From Pseudaquabacterium inlustre (lineage in GTDB: Bacteria; Pseudomonadota; Gammaproteobacteria; Burkholderiales; Burkholderiaceae_C), in assembly GCF_038066595.1 (NCBI RefSeq), contig NZ_JBBUTH010000004.1:614259-678258 (forward strand): a stretch of 64,000 bases of DNA, written 5' to 3'. Shown piece after piece: positions 22,983 through 31,176 of the stretch. Under the pieces are notes generated by a model that did no database searches, had not been told where the DNA came from, and saw only the letters and a list, made by a program, of their open reading frames with translations. The stretch's first letter is position 1, and each line of letters starts with the position of its first letter. Position numbers and translations under genes: made by a program.

Positions 22983-24815
22983 ATGGTTTTTCGTCAGAGA
23001 AATTCACAAAGGTTCGAAATGGACATGTCTGCCGCGGAAGTCAAGCGTGCCACCACGGGTTCGGCACAACCGCAAATCTCCCCCTCTTCCTCCTCCCAGC
23101 ACCCCGAGATCAACGGCTCGGAAATCCTGGTTCGCTGCCTGCAGGCAGAGAACGTCAAGTACATGTGGGGCTACCCGGGTGGGTCGGTCCTGTACATCTA
23201 CGACGCGCTGTACAAGCAGGACACCATCCAGCACGTGCTGGTGCGCCATGAGCAGGCGGCCGTGCACGCTGCCGACGGCTATGCCCGCGCCACCGGCGAG
23301 GTGGGCGTGGCCCTGGTCACCAGCGGCCCGGGCGTGACCAATGCCGTCACCGGCATCGCCACCGCCTACATGGACTCGATCCCGATGGTGGTGATCACCG
23401 GCCAGGTGCCCACGCCGGCGATCGGCCTCGACGCCTTCCAGGAATGCGACACGGTGGGCATCACGCGCCCCATCGTCAAGCACAACTTCCTGGTCAAGGA
23501 CGTGCGCGATCTGGCCAGCACGATCAAGAAGGCCTTCCACATCGCCCGCACCGGCCGTCCCGGCCCCGTGGTGGTGGACATCCCGAAGGACGTGTCGCTG
23601 AAGACCACGGCCTTCCACTACCCCGAGCGCGTGGAAATGCGCTCGTACAACCCGGTGAAGAAGGGCCATGGCGGTCAGATCCGCAAGGCCATGCTGCTGC
23701 TGCTGTCGGCCAAGCGGCCGTACATCTACACCGGCGGTGGCGTGATCCTGGGCAACGCGGCGGCCGAGCTGCGCGAGCTGGCCGACCTGCTGGGCTTTCC
23801 GTGCACCAACACGCTGATGGGCCTGGGCGCCACGCCGGCCAGCGATCCCAAGTTCCTGGGCATGCTGGGCATGCACGGCACCTACGAGGCCAACATGACC
23901 ATGCAGCACTGCGACGTGCTGCTGGCCGTGGGCGCGCGCTTCGATGATCGTGTGATCGGCAACCCCAAGCACTTCGCCTCGGTGGAGCGCAAGATCATCC
24001 ACGTGGACATCGACCCCTCGTCGATCTCCAAGCGCGTGAAGGTCGACATCCCGATCGTCGGCGACACCAAGGAGGTGTTGCAGGAGATGATCGCCCACCT
24101 GAAGGAAACCCAGGCCAAGCCGGATAACCAGGCCCTGGCCGCGTGGTGGAAGCAGGTGAACGACTGGCGCAAGCGCGAGTGCCTGTCCTACCGCAAGAGC
24201 GACGAGGTCATCAAGCCGCAGTACGTGGTCGAGACCCTGGCGCGCCTGACCAAGGGCACGGATGTCTACGTCACCAGCGACGTGGGCCAGCACCAGATGT
24301 GGGCGGCGCAGTTCTTCCCGTTCGAGGAGCCGCGGCGCTGGATCAACAGCGGTGGCCTGGGCACGATGGGCGTGGGCCTGCCGTACGCCATGGGCATCAA
24401 GCTGGCCAAGCCCGACAGCGATGTGTTCTGCATCACCGGCGAAGGCTCGATCCAGATGTGCATCCAGGAGCTGAGTACCTGCAACCAGTACAAGACGCCG
24501 GTCAAGATCATCGCCTTGAACAACCGGTACCTGGGCATGGTGCGGCAGTGGCAGGAACTCGACTACGAGGGCCGCTACTCGCACAGCTACATGGATGCGC
24601 TGCCTGATTTCGTCAAGCTCGCCGAGGCCTATGGCCACGTGGGCCTGAAGATCGAGAAGCCGTCCGATGTGGAGCCGGCGCTCAAGGAGATGATCCGCCT
24701 GAAGGATCGGACCGTCTTCCTCGATGTGCGCACCGACCCGACCGAGAACGTCTGGCCGATGGTGCAGGCCGGCAAGGGCATCACCGAGATGCTGCTGGGC
24801 TCGGAAGACCTGTGA
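22983..24815 (+). CDS. ilvB: Acetolactate synthase large (catalytic) subunit
   Basis: 610 residues from ATG 22983, which has a very strong AGGAGGGG at 22970-22977. ATG 23019 has AAAGG and may be the family start (MDMSAAEV). The ThDP enzyme has three domains: PYR domain with GYPGGSVLYIYDAL and the catalytic Glu in RHEQAAVHAADGYARATG, a central FAD-binding domain (VGARFDDRVIGN), and the ThDP/Mg domain GEGSIQMCIQELSTCNQY...LNN. It condenses two pyruvates, or pyruvate and 2-oxobutyrate, as the first step of Val/Leu/Ile synthesis. It is followed by ilvN and ilvC. Confidence 0.96.
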   Translation: MVFRQRNSQRFEMDMSAAEVKRATTGSAQPQISPSSSSQHPEINGSEILVRCLQAENVKYMWGYPGGSVLYIYDALYKQDTIQHVLVRHEQAAVHAADGYARATGEVGVALVTSGPGVTNAVTGIATAYMDSIPMVVITGQVPTPAIGLDAFQECDTVGITRPIVKHNFLVKDVRDLASTIKKAFHIARTGRPGPVVVDIPKDVSLKTTAFHYPERVEMRSYNPVKKGHGGQIRKAMLLLLSAKRPYIYTGGGVILGNAAAELRELADLLGFPCTNTLMGLGATPASDPKFLGMLGMHGTYEANMTMQHCDVLLAVGARFDDRVIGNPKHFASVERKIIHVDIDPSSISKRVKVDIPIVGDTKEVLQEMIAHLKETQAKPDNQALAAWWKQVNDWRKRECLSYRKSDEVIKPQYVVETLARLTKGTDVYVTSDVGQHQMWAAQFFPFEEPRRWINSGGLGTMGVGLPYAMGIKLAKPDSDVFCITGEGSIQMCIQELSTCNQYKTPVKIIALNNRYLGMVRQWQELDYEGRYSHSYMDALPDFVKLAEAYGHVGLKIEKPSDVEPALKEMIRLKDRTVFLDVRTDPTENVWPMVQAGKGITEMLLGSEDL

Positions 24816-24988
24816 GCGCCTGAGGGCTGCCGGGCAGCTGCCGTTACCGCGGCGGCTGCGGCAGGCGGTCCGCGCAGGCGCGCACGCGTTCGCAGCCCAA
24901 TCCCTTTTCTCAACGCTTTTTTGATGGTGCGGCCAAGGGCCGGCGCTTACCGGCGCCGGTCTGAAGAACCGCGCTGCAAGGACGAAGC
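24816..24988 (+). other. 173-nt spacer between ilvB and ilvN with hairpin potential
   Basis: This gap is long for subunit genes of one enzyme. It holds a T-rich CGCTTTTTTGATG stretch (about 24914-24926), then CCGGCGC/GCGCCGG, a 7-bp hairpin shortly before the ilvN Shine-Dalgarno. I see no ORF in it. It could be a cis-regulatory RNA; a betaproteobacterial ilvH-associated RNA motif has been described, but I cannot confirm a match by eye. Confidence 0.35.
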
Positions 24989-25480
24989 ATGAAACACATC
25001 ATCGCCGTGCTGCTCGAGAACGAGCCGGGCGCCCTGTCGCGCGTGGTGGCGCTGTTCTCCGCCCGCGGCTACAACATCGAGAGCCTGACGGTGGCGCCGA
25101 CGGAAGATCCGTCGCTGTCGCGCATGACCATCGTCACGACCGGCTCCGACGAGGTGATCGAGCAGATCACCAAGCACCTGAACCGCCTGATCGAGGTGGT
25201 GAAGGTGGTCGACCTGACCGAAGGCAGCTACACCGAGCGCGAGCTCATGCTGATCAAGGTGCGCGCGGTGGGCAAGGAGCGCGAGGAGATGAAGCGCATG
25301 GCCGACATCTTCCGCGGCCGCATCATCGACGTCACTGAAAAGAGCTACACGATCGAGCTGACCGGCGATGCCGGCAAGCTCGACGCGTTCATCGAGGCCA
25401 TCGACCGCACGGCGATCCTCGAAACCGTGCGCACCGGCACCAGCGGGATCGGTCGCGGCGAGCGGATTCTCCGCGTCTAA
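24989..25480 (+). CDS. ilvN: Acetolactate synthase small (regulatory) subunit
   Basis: 163 residues, also called ilvH in some genomes. The N-terminal ACT domain reads HIIAVLLENEPGALSRVVAL and FSARGYNIESLTV; a second ACT-like half follows (RELMLIKVRAVGKEREEM). It binds valine and confers feedback inhibition on IlvB. A fair SD (AAGGA) precedes the ATG. ilvC follows after 35 nt. Confidence 0.96.
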   Translation: MKHIIAVLLENEPGALSRVVALFSARGYNIESLTVAPTEDPSLSRMTIVTTGSDEVIEQITKHLNRLIEVVKVVDLTEGSYTERELMLIKVRAVGKEREEMKRMADIFRGRIIDVTEKSYTIELTGDAGKLDAFIEAIDRTAILETVRTGTSGIGRGERILRV

Positions 25481-25515
25481 CCTCTCTCCCGCCAGAAAAC
25501 TCATTGGAGAACCCC

Positions 25516-26532
25516 ATGAAGGTCTACTACGACAAGGACGCCGATCTGAGCCTGATCAAGGGCAAGAACGTCACCATCATCGGCTACGGCTCGCAGGGCC
25601 ACGCCCACGCGCAGAACCTGAACGACAGCGGCGTGAAGGTCACCGTCGGTCTGCGCAAGGGTGGCGCCAGCTGGGCCAAGGCCGAGAAGGCCGGCCTGAA
25701 GGTGGCCGAGATCGCCGACGCGGTGAAGAGCGCCGACGTGGTCATGATCCTGCTGCCCGACGAGCAGATCGCCGGCGTGTACGACAAGGAAGTGGCGCCG
25801 AACATCAAGCCCGGCGCCTCGCTGGCCTTCGCCCACGGCTTCAACGTGCACTACGGCCAGGTGCAGCCGCGCGAAGACATCGACGTGTGGATGGTGGCCC
25901 CCAAGGCCCCGGGCCACACCGTGCGCAACACCTACACGCAAGGTGGCGGCGTGCCGCACCTGATCGCCGTGCATGCCGACAAGACCGGCAAGGCGCGTGA
26001 TCTGGCCCTGAGCTACGCCGCGGCCAACGGTGGCGGCAAGGCCGGCATCATCGAGACCAACTTCCGCGAAGAGACCGAGACCGACCTGTTCGGCGAGCAG
26101 GCCGTGCTGTGCGGCGGCACCGTCGAGCTGATCAAGGCCGGCTTCGAGACGCTGGTGGAAGCCGGCTACGCGCCCGAGATGGCCTACTTCGAGTGCCTGC
26201 ACGAGCTGAAGCTGATCGTGGACCTGATCTACGAAGGCGGCATCGCGAACATGAACTACTCGATCTCGAACAACGCCGAGTACGGTGAGTACGTCACCGG
26301 CCCGCGCGTCGTGACCGAGGACACCAAGAACGCCATGCGCCAGTGCCTGAAGGACATCCAGACCGGCGAGTACGCCAAGTCCTTCATCCTCGAGAACAAG
26401 GCCGGCGCCCCGACGCTGATCAGCCGCCGCCGTCTGACCGCCGATCACCAGATCGAGCAGGTGGGCGAGAAGCTGCGCGCCATGATGCCCTGGATCAAGG
26501 CCAACAAGCTGGTGGACAAGAGCCGCAACTGA
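25516..26532 (+). CDS. ilvC: Ketol-acid reductoisomerase
   Basis: 338 residues, class I short form, starting MKVYYDKDADL at ATG 25516 with GGAGA at 25506-25510. The NADPH Rossmann motif is GYGSQGHAHAQNLNDSG. The Mg-binding residues lie in DLFGEQAVLCGG and ECLHELKLIVDLIYEGG. It converts acetolactate or acetohydroxybutyrate to dihydroxy acids. Third gene of ilvBNC, ending at a strong terminator. Confidence 0.97.
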   Translation: MKVYYDKDADLSLIKGKNVTIIGYGSQGHAHAQNLNDSGVKVTVGLRKGGASWAKAEKAGLKVAEIADAVKSADVVMILLPDEQIAGVYDKEVAPNIKPGASLAFAHGFNVHYGQVQPREDIDVWMVAPKAPGHTVRNTYTQGGGVPHLIAVHADKTGKARDLALSYAAANGGGKAGIIETNFREETETDLFGEQAVLCGGTVELIKAGFETLVEAGYAPEMAYFECLHELKLIVDLIYEGGIANMNYSISNNAEYGEYVTGPRVVTEDTKNAMRQCLKDIQTGEYAKSFILENKAGAPTLISRRRLTADHQIEQVGEKLRAMMPWIKANKLVDKSRN

Positions 26533-26552
26533 TGGCGCCTCGCGCCATCCGG

Positions 26553-26578
26553 AAGGGCCGCCTCGTGCGGCCCTTTTT
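26553..26578 (+). terminator. Terminator after ilvC
   Basis: AAGGGCCGC (26553-26561) pairs with GCGGCCCTT (26567-26575), followed by a T run to 26578. A second hairpin GATGGCGC/GCGCCATC (26531-26549) lies immediately upstream. pssA starts 29 nt later. Confidence 0.88.
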
Positions 26579-26607
26579 CATGGCAATCACTGCGTTATGC
26601 TTCCCGC

Positions 26608-27465
26608 ATGAATGAACTCCAGGACAGCGTGCTCGAGCCGCAAGACGGCGTAGAGGCCGCTGACAACACGCCCGAGGCACGGCCTCGTCCGCGCCGCAAG
26701 GGCATCTATGTGCTGCCCAACCTGTTCACCTTGGCCGCGCTGTTCGGCGGCTTCTACGCCATCGTGATGGCCATGAACGGCCGCTTCGATTCGGCCGCCA
26801 TCGGCATCTTCTGCGCCATGGTGCTCGACAGCCTGGACGGCCGCGTGGCGCGCATGACCAACACGCAGAGCGCCTTCGGCGAGCAGATGGACAGCCTGGC
26901 CGACATGGTCAGCTTCGGCGCCGCACCGGCGCTGATCGTCTACGAGTGGGCACTCAAGGGCCTGGGCAAGGCCGGCTGGGCCGCGGCCTTCGTCTATTGC
27001 GCCTGTGCCGCGCTGCGGCTGGCGCGCTTCAACACCAACATCGGCGTGGTCGACAAACGCTTCTTCCAGGGCCTGCCCAGCCCGGCGGCGGCGGCGCTGG
27101 TCATCGGCTTCATCTGGATCATGGACGACGCCGGCTTCCGCGAAGGCGTGAAGGACATCCCCTGGCTGGTGTGGGCCACCTGGACGCTGACCATCTACGC
27201 CGGCCTGACGATGGTGACCAACGTGCCGTTCTACAGCTTCAAGGACTTCGGCCTGAAGAAGTCGGTGCCCTTCGTCACGCTGGTGGCCATCGCACTGGGC
27301 ATGGCGCTGATCAGCCAGCATGTGCCGGGCATGTTGTTCGGCCTGTTCATGCTCTACGGCCTGTCGGGCTATGCGATGTACGTGTACCGGCGCATGAAGG
27401 GCAAGCACGTCAGCGTGATCGCCACCTCCACCGACGAGCCCGACGAGAAGGGCCTGCACCAGTGA
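26608..27465 (+). CDS. pssA: CDP-diacylglycerol--serine O-phosphatidyltransferase
   Basis: 285 residues. The CDP-alcohol phosphatidyltransferase signature reads LDGRVARMTNTQSAFGEQMD followed by SLAD, matching DG(x)2AR(x)8G(x)3D(x)3D. Seven to eight membrane helices are visible. It makes phosphatidylserine, the precursor of phosphatidylethanolamine. Its place between ilvC and leuA is recurrent in Burkholderiales although the function is unrelated. Confidence 0.95.
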   Translation: MNELQDSVLEPQDGVEAADNTPEARPRPRRKGIYVLPNLFTLAALFGGFYAIVMAMNGRFDSAAIGIFCAMVLDSLDGRVARMTNTQSAFGEQMDSLADMVSFGAAPALIVYEWALKGLGKAGWAAAFVYCACAALRLARFNTNIGVVDKRFFQGLPSPAAAALVIGFIWIMDDAGFREGVKDIPWLVWATWTLTIYAGLTMVTNVPFYSFKDFGLKKSVPFVTLVAIALGMALISQHVPGMLFGLFMLYGLSGYAMYVYRRMKGKHVSVIATSTDEPDEKGLHQ

Positions 27466-27533
27466 GCGCCGCGGCCTGATCTGGCGTCGCGCACTGGGGT
27501 TGATCGCCAGACCAGTCCGGCCAGCGCCCGTGC

Positions 27534-27539
27534 TACATT
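27534..27539 (+). promoter_or_regulatory. Candidate -10 for the leuA leader
   Basis: TACATT at 27534-27539 would start transcription near 27546, only about 2 nt before the leader-peptide ATG (27548). No SD precedes that ATG, so the leader peptide may be translated from a near-leaderless transcript. No good -35 is seen at normal spacing. Confidence 0.35.
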
Positions 27540-27547
27540 CCAGACCC

Positions 27548-27607
27548 ATGTCGACGAACACCCAGCACTTCCCGCTGCTGCTACTAGGCGTGCCACTGGC
27601 GCGCTGA
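27548..27607 (+). CDS. Leucine-rich leader peptide of the leuA attenuator
   Basis: A 19-codon ORF (ATG 27548, TGA 27605-27607) encodes MSTNTQHFPLLLLGVPLAR. Four consecutive Leu codons (CTG CTG CTA CTA, 27575-27586) and a fifth at 27596 form the control region; CTA is a rare codon in such GC-rich DNA. A hairpin GCGTGCC/GGCGCGC (27588-27604, one G-U pair) overlaps its end. A terminator follows at 27644-27680 before leuA. This is the standard leu-operon attenuation layout, equivalent to leuL. Confidence 0.8.
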   Translation: MSTNTQHFPLLLLGVPLAR

Positions 27608-27643
27608 TCGTCCACGACCCGGTTTCAGACCACCCCTTCCGGA

Positions 27644-27686
27644 CAAACGGCCCGCCAGCTTCGCTGCAGCGGGCCGTTTGCTTTCC
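27644..27686 (+). terminator. leuA attenuator terminator
   Basis: CAAACGGCCCGC (27644-27655) pairs with GCGGGCCGTTTG (27669-27680), 12 bp, with an inner CAGC/GCTG stem, then CTTTCC. The T run is short. An alternative antiterminator was not found by eye. Confidence 0.75.
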
Positions 27687-27741
27687 AGGGCTCATCCCAC
27701 CCACCGCTGCGGTGACATCACCACCCCGATGGAGCTTTCCG

Positions 27742-29472
27742 ATGACCCTGCTCGCCAATCCTGCCGCCAAGTACCGACCGTTCCCGCCGGTGCACCTGCA
27801 TGACCGCACCTGGCCCGATGCGGTGCTGACCCGCGCGCCGATCTGGCTGAGCACCGACCTGCGCGACGGCAACCAGGCGCTGATCGAGCCGATGGACGGC
27901 GAGCGCAAGCTGCGCCTGTTCGAGACGCTGGTGAAGATCGGCTTCAAGCAGATCGAGGTCGGCTTCCCGGCTGCGTCGCAGACCGAGTTCGACTTCGTGC
28001 GCCGGCTGATCGATGAGGGCCGCATCCCCGATGACGTGACGATCCAGGTCATGACGCCCGCGCGCGAGGAACTGATTCGCCGCAGCTTCGAGGCGCTGCA
28101 AGGTGCGCCCAGGGCCATCGTGCACCTGTACAACGCCATCGCGCCGGTGATGCGCCGCGTGGTGTTCGGGCTCAGCCAGGACGGCGTGGTCGACCTGGCC
28201 GTGCAGCATGCGCAGTTGGTGAAGGAACTGGCCGCCGCCCAGCCCGACACGCAGTGGACCTTCCAGTATTCGCCCGAGACCTTCTCGGATGCCGAACTGC
28301 CGTTCGCCAAGCGCGTGGTCGATGCCGTCACCGGTGTGTGGCAGCCCACGGCCGCGCGGCCCTGCATCATCAACCTGCCCACCACCATCGAGCACAGCAC
28401 GCCCAACATCTTCGCGGACATGGTGGAGTGGATGCACCGCCACATCGCGCGGCGCGAGGCGGTGATCCTGTCCATCCACCCGCACAACGACCGCGGCACC
28501 GGCGTTGCCGCCGCCGAGTTCGCGCTGATGGCCGGCGCTGACCGCATGGAAGGCTGCCTGTTCGGCAATGGCGAGCGCACCGGCAATGTCGACCTGGTGA
28601 ACCTGGCGCTGAACCTCTACACCCAGGGCGTGAGCCCGGGCCTGGACTTCAGCGACATCGACGCCATCCGCCGCACCGTGGAGCATTGCAACCAGCTGCC
28701 GGTACACCCGCGCCACCCCTATGCCGGCGATCTGGTCTACACCTCGTTCTCGGGCTCGCACCAGGACGCGATCAAGAAAGCCTTCGCAGCGCGGCGCGAG
28801 GGCGACATCTGGGACATGCCCTACCTGCCGATCGACCCCAAGGACCTCGGCCGCAGCTACGAAGCGGTGATCCGCGTCAACAGCCAGTCGGGCAAGGGCG
28901 GCATCGCCTACCTGATGGAAGCCGAGTACGGGCTGAGCCTGCCGCGGCGGCTGCAGATCGAGTTCGCCTCGTCGGTGCAGGCGGTGATGGACGCACAGGG
29001 CCGCGAGCTGACGGCTGCCGACATCTGGCAGCTGCTGGCCGAGGCCTACCAGGTGAGCGACGACGCCATCCGCGTCGACCGGCTGCACATCGACGACCTG
29101 CCCGACGGCCGCAGTCGCGTGCGCCTGCGCCTGACGGCGCAGGGCCACGCCATCGACCTGACGGGCGAGGGCCGCGGCCCGGTGGATGCGCTGGTGCAGG
29201 CGCTGCGTGCCGCCACCGGCGTGGCCATCGAGGTGCTGGACCTGCACGAGCACGCCATCACCGACGGGCCGCTGGCCGCGGGGCAGGGCGCCCAGGCCCG
29301 AGCGGTGGCCTACCTGGAGCTGCGCATCGCTGATACTCGCACGCTGTTCGGCGTGGGGCTCGATGCGAGCATCGTCACCGCGTCGATGAAGGCCGTGGTC
29401 AGCGGGCTGCTGCGTGCGGGCATCGCGCTCGCGCCGCGCCGCCAAGCCACCATCGACATCTTCAACGCCTGA
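27742..29472 (+). CDS. leuA: 2-isopropylmalate synthase, long (type 2) form
   Basis: 576 residues from ATG 27742 (GGAG at 27731-27734). The HMGL-like TIM barrel opens with LSTDLRDGNQALIEPM, the metal-binding Asp being in DLRDGNQ, and holds the HPHNDRGTG motif and GERTGNVD. A linker and C-terminal LeuA allosteric domain follow (LDASIVTASMKAVVSGLLRA), the leucine feedback site. It condenses 2-ketoisovalerate with acetyl-CoA. It lies directly behind the Leu-rich leader and 32 nt before a second, shorter 2-isopropylmalate synthase. Confidence 0.93.
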   Translation: MTLLANPAAKYRPFPPVHLHDRTWPDAVLTRAPIWLSTDLRDGNQALIEPMDGERKLRLFETLVKIGFKQIEVGFPAASQTEFDFVRRLIDEGRIPDDVTIQVMTPAREELIRRSFEALQGAPRAIVHLYNAIAPVMRRVVFGLSQDGVVDLAVQHAQLVKELAAAQPDTQWTFQYSPETFSDAELPFAKRVVDAVTGVWQPTAARPCIINLPTTIEHSTPNIFADMVEWMHRHIARREAVILSIHPHNDRGTGVAAAEFALMAGADRMEGCLFGNGERTGNVDLVNLALNLYTQGVSPGLDFSDIDAIRRTVEHCNQLPVHPRHPYAGDLVYTSFSGSHQDAIKKAFAARREGDIWDMPYLPIDPKDLGRSYEAVIRVNSQSGKGGIAYLMEAEYGLSLPRRLQIEFASSVQAVMDAQGRELTAADIWQLLAEAYQVSDDAIRVDRLHIDDLPDGRSRVRLRLTAQGHAIDLTGEGRGPVDALVQALRAATGVAIEVLDLHEHAITDGPLAAGQGAQARAVAYLELRIADTRTLFGVGLDASIVTASMKAVVSGLLRAGIALAPRRQATIDIFNA

Positions 29473-29504
29473 ACACCGATCACAACGACAAGGAGCCACA
29501 TCCC

Positions 29505-31046
29505 ATGTCCGACCAACTCATCATCTTCGACACCACCTTGCGCGATGGCGAACAGTCGCCCGGCGCCTCGATGACCAAGGACGAGAAGCTGCGCATCGCG
29601 CGCCAGCTCGAGCGCCTGCGCGTGGACGTGATCGAGGCCGGCTTCGCGGCCAGCAGCAACGGTGACTTCGAGGCCGTGAAGGCGATCGCCAGCCACATCA
29701 AGGACAGCACCGTGTGCTCGCTGGCCCGCGCCAATGACCGCGACATCGGCCGCGCCGCCGAGGCGCTGCAAGGTGCCGCGCGCTCGCGCATCCACACCTT
29801 CATCGCCACCAGCGAACTGCACATGGAGAAGAAGCTGCGCATGACGCGCGACCAGGTGTATGAGCAGGCCAAGCTGGCGGTGCGCTTCGCCCGCAACCTG
29901 TGCGGCGACATCGAGTTCAGCCCCGAGGACGGCTACCGCAGCGACCCCGACTTCCTGTGCCGCGTGCTCGAAGCCGTGATCGCCGAGGGCGCCACCACCA
30001 TCAACGTGCCCGACACCGTGGGTTACGCGGTGCCCGAGTTGTACGGCAACTTCATCAAGATGTTGCGCGAGCGCGTGCCCAACAGCGACAAGGCGATCTG
30101 GAGCGTGCACTGCCACAACGACCTGGGCATGGCCGTGGCCAACTCGCTGGCCGGCGTGAAGATCGGCGGCGCCCGCCAGGTTGAATGCACCATCAACGGC
30201 CTGGGCGAGCGCGCCGGCAACACCAGCCTCGAAGAGGTGGTGATGGCGGTGAAGACGCGCCGCGACTACTTCGGCCTGAACGTGGGCATCGACACCTCGC
30301 AGATCGTGCCGGCCAGCCGCATGGTCAGCCAGACCACCGGCTTCGTGGTGCAGCCGAACAAGGCCGTGGTGGGTGCCAATGCCTTCGCGCACGCCTCGGG
30401 CATCCACCAGGACGGCGTGCTGAAGGCGCGCGACACCTACGAGATCATGCGCGCCGAGGATGTGGGCTGGAGCGCCAACAAGATCGTGCTGGGCAAGCTG
30501 AGCGGCCGCAACGCCTTCAAGCAGCGCCTGCAGGAGCTCGGCATCGAGCTCGAGAGCGAGGGCGAGATCAACGCCGCCTTCGCCCGCTTCAAGGATCTGG
30601 CCGACCGCAAGGCCGAGATCTTCGACGAGGACATCCTGGCGCTGGTCAGCGACGAGAGCGTCACCAAGGAGCAGGAGCACTACCGCCTGGTGTCGCTGAA
30701 GCAGTCGTCCGAGACCGGCGAGCGCCCGCAGGCCTCGGTGGTGTTTGCCGCCGGGCCGGCCGAGCACACGGCCACCAGCGACGGCAACGGCCCGGTGGAT
30801 GCCAGCCTCAAGGCCATCGAGAGCCAGGTGCAAAGCGGCGCCGAAATGCTGCTGTATTCGGTCAATGCGATCACCAGCGGTTCGACAGAATCGCAGGGCG
30901 AAGTCACCGTGCGCCTGCAACTCGGTGGCCGCGTGGTCAATGGCGTGGGTGCCGATCCCGACATCGTCGTGGCCTCGGCCAAGGCCTACCTGGCGGCGCT
31001 GAACAAGCTGCATGCCAACACCGACCGGGTGGCCGCGCAGGGTTGA
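29505..31046 (+). CDS. 2-isopropylmalate synthase, short (type 1) form
   Basis: 513 residues. It starts MSDQLIIFDTTLRDGEQSPG, the E. coli-type signature, and has VHCHNDLGMAVANSLAGVKI, GLGERAGNTSLEEVVM and a C-terminal regulatory domain (GGRVVNGVGADPDIVVASAK). A GGAG precedes the ATG. The same reaction as the preceding gene is predicted, so the pair is a tandem of two distantly related isozymes; homologues using other acyl-CoA or keto acid substrates (citramalate, homocitrate) are possible. A terminator follows at 31078. Confidence 0.92.
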   Translation: MSDQLIIFDTTLRDGEQSPGASMTKDEKLRIARQLERLRVDVIEAGFAASSNGDFEAVKAIASHIKDSTVCSLARANDRDIGRAAEALQGAARSRIHTFIATSELHMEKKLRMTRDQVYEQAKLAVRFARNLCGDIEFSPEDGYRSDPDFLCRVLEAVIAEGATTINVPDTVGYAVPELYGNFIKMLRERVPNSDKAIWSVHCHNDLGMAVANSLAGVKIGGARQVECTINGLGERAGNTSLEEVVMAVKTRRDYFGLNVGIDTSQIVPASRMVSQTTGFVVQPNKAVVGANAFAHASGIHQDGVLKARDTYEIMRAEDVGWSANKIVLGKLSGRNAFKQRLQELGIELESEGEINAAFARFKDLADRKAEIFDEDILALVSDESVTKEQEHYRLVSLKQSSETGERPQASVVFAAGPAEHTATSDGNGPVDASLKAIESQVQSGAEMLLYSVNAITSGSTESQGEVTVRLQLGGRVVNGVGADPDIVVASAKAYLAALNKLHANTDRVAAQG

Positions 31047-31077
31047 TGGCAGGCTGCTGGCCCGCTCTTTAAGAAAC

Positions 31078-31107
31078 GCACGCAAGCTTTTGATCTTGCG
31101 TGCTTTT
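31078..31107 (+). terminator. Terminator after the leuA pair
   Basis: GCACGCAAG (31078-31086) pairs with CTTGCGTGC (31095-31103), followed by TTTT. It overlaps the -35 of the next gene's predicted promoter. Confidence 0.88.
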
Positions 31108-31124
31108 CGGGCCTCACCTACACT
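31096..31124 (+). promoter_or_regulatory. Promoter of the D,D-endopeptidase gene
   Basis: TTGCGT (31096-31101) and TACACT (31119-31124) have exact 17-nt spacing, 53 nt before the ATG. The -35 overlaps the 3' arm of the upstream terminator. Confidence 0.5.
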
Positions 31125-31176
31125 GCGGCCCAGCGTAAAGTTTTCTGACAATTTCGTTGGGTTCCCCCTGTCAAGC

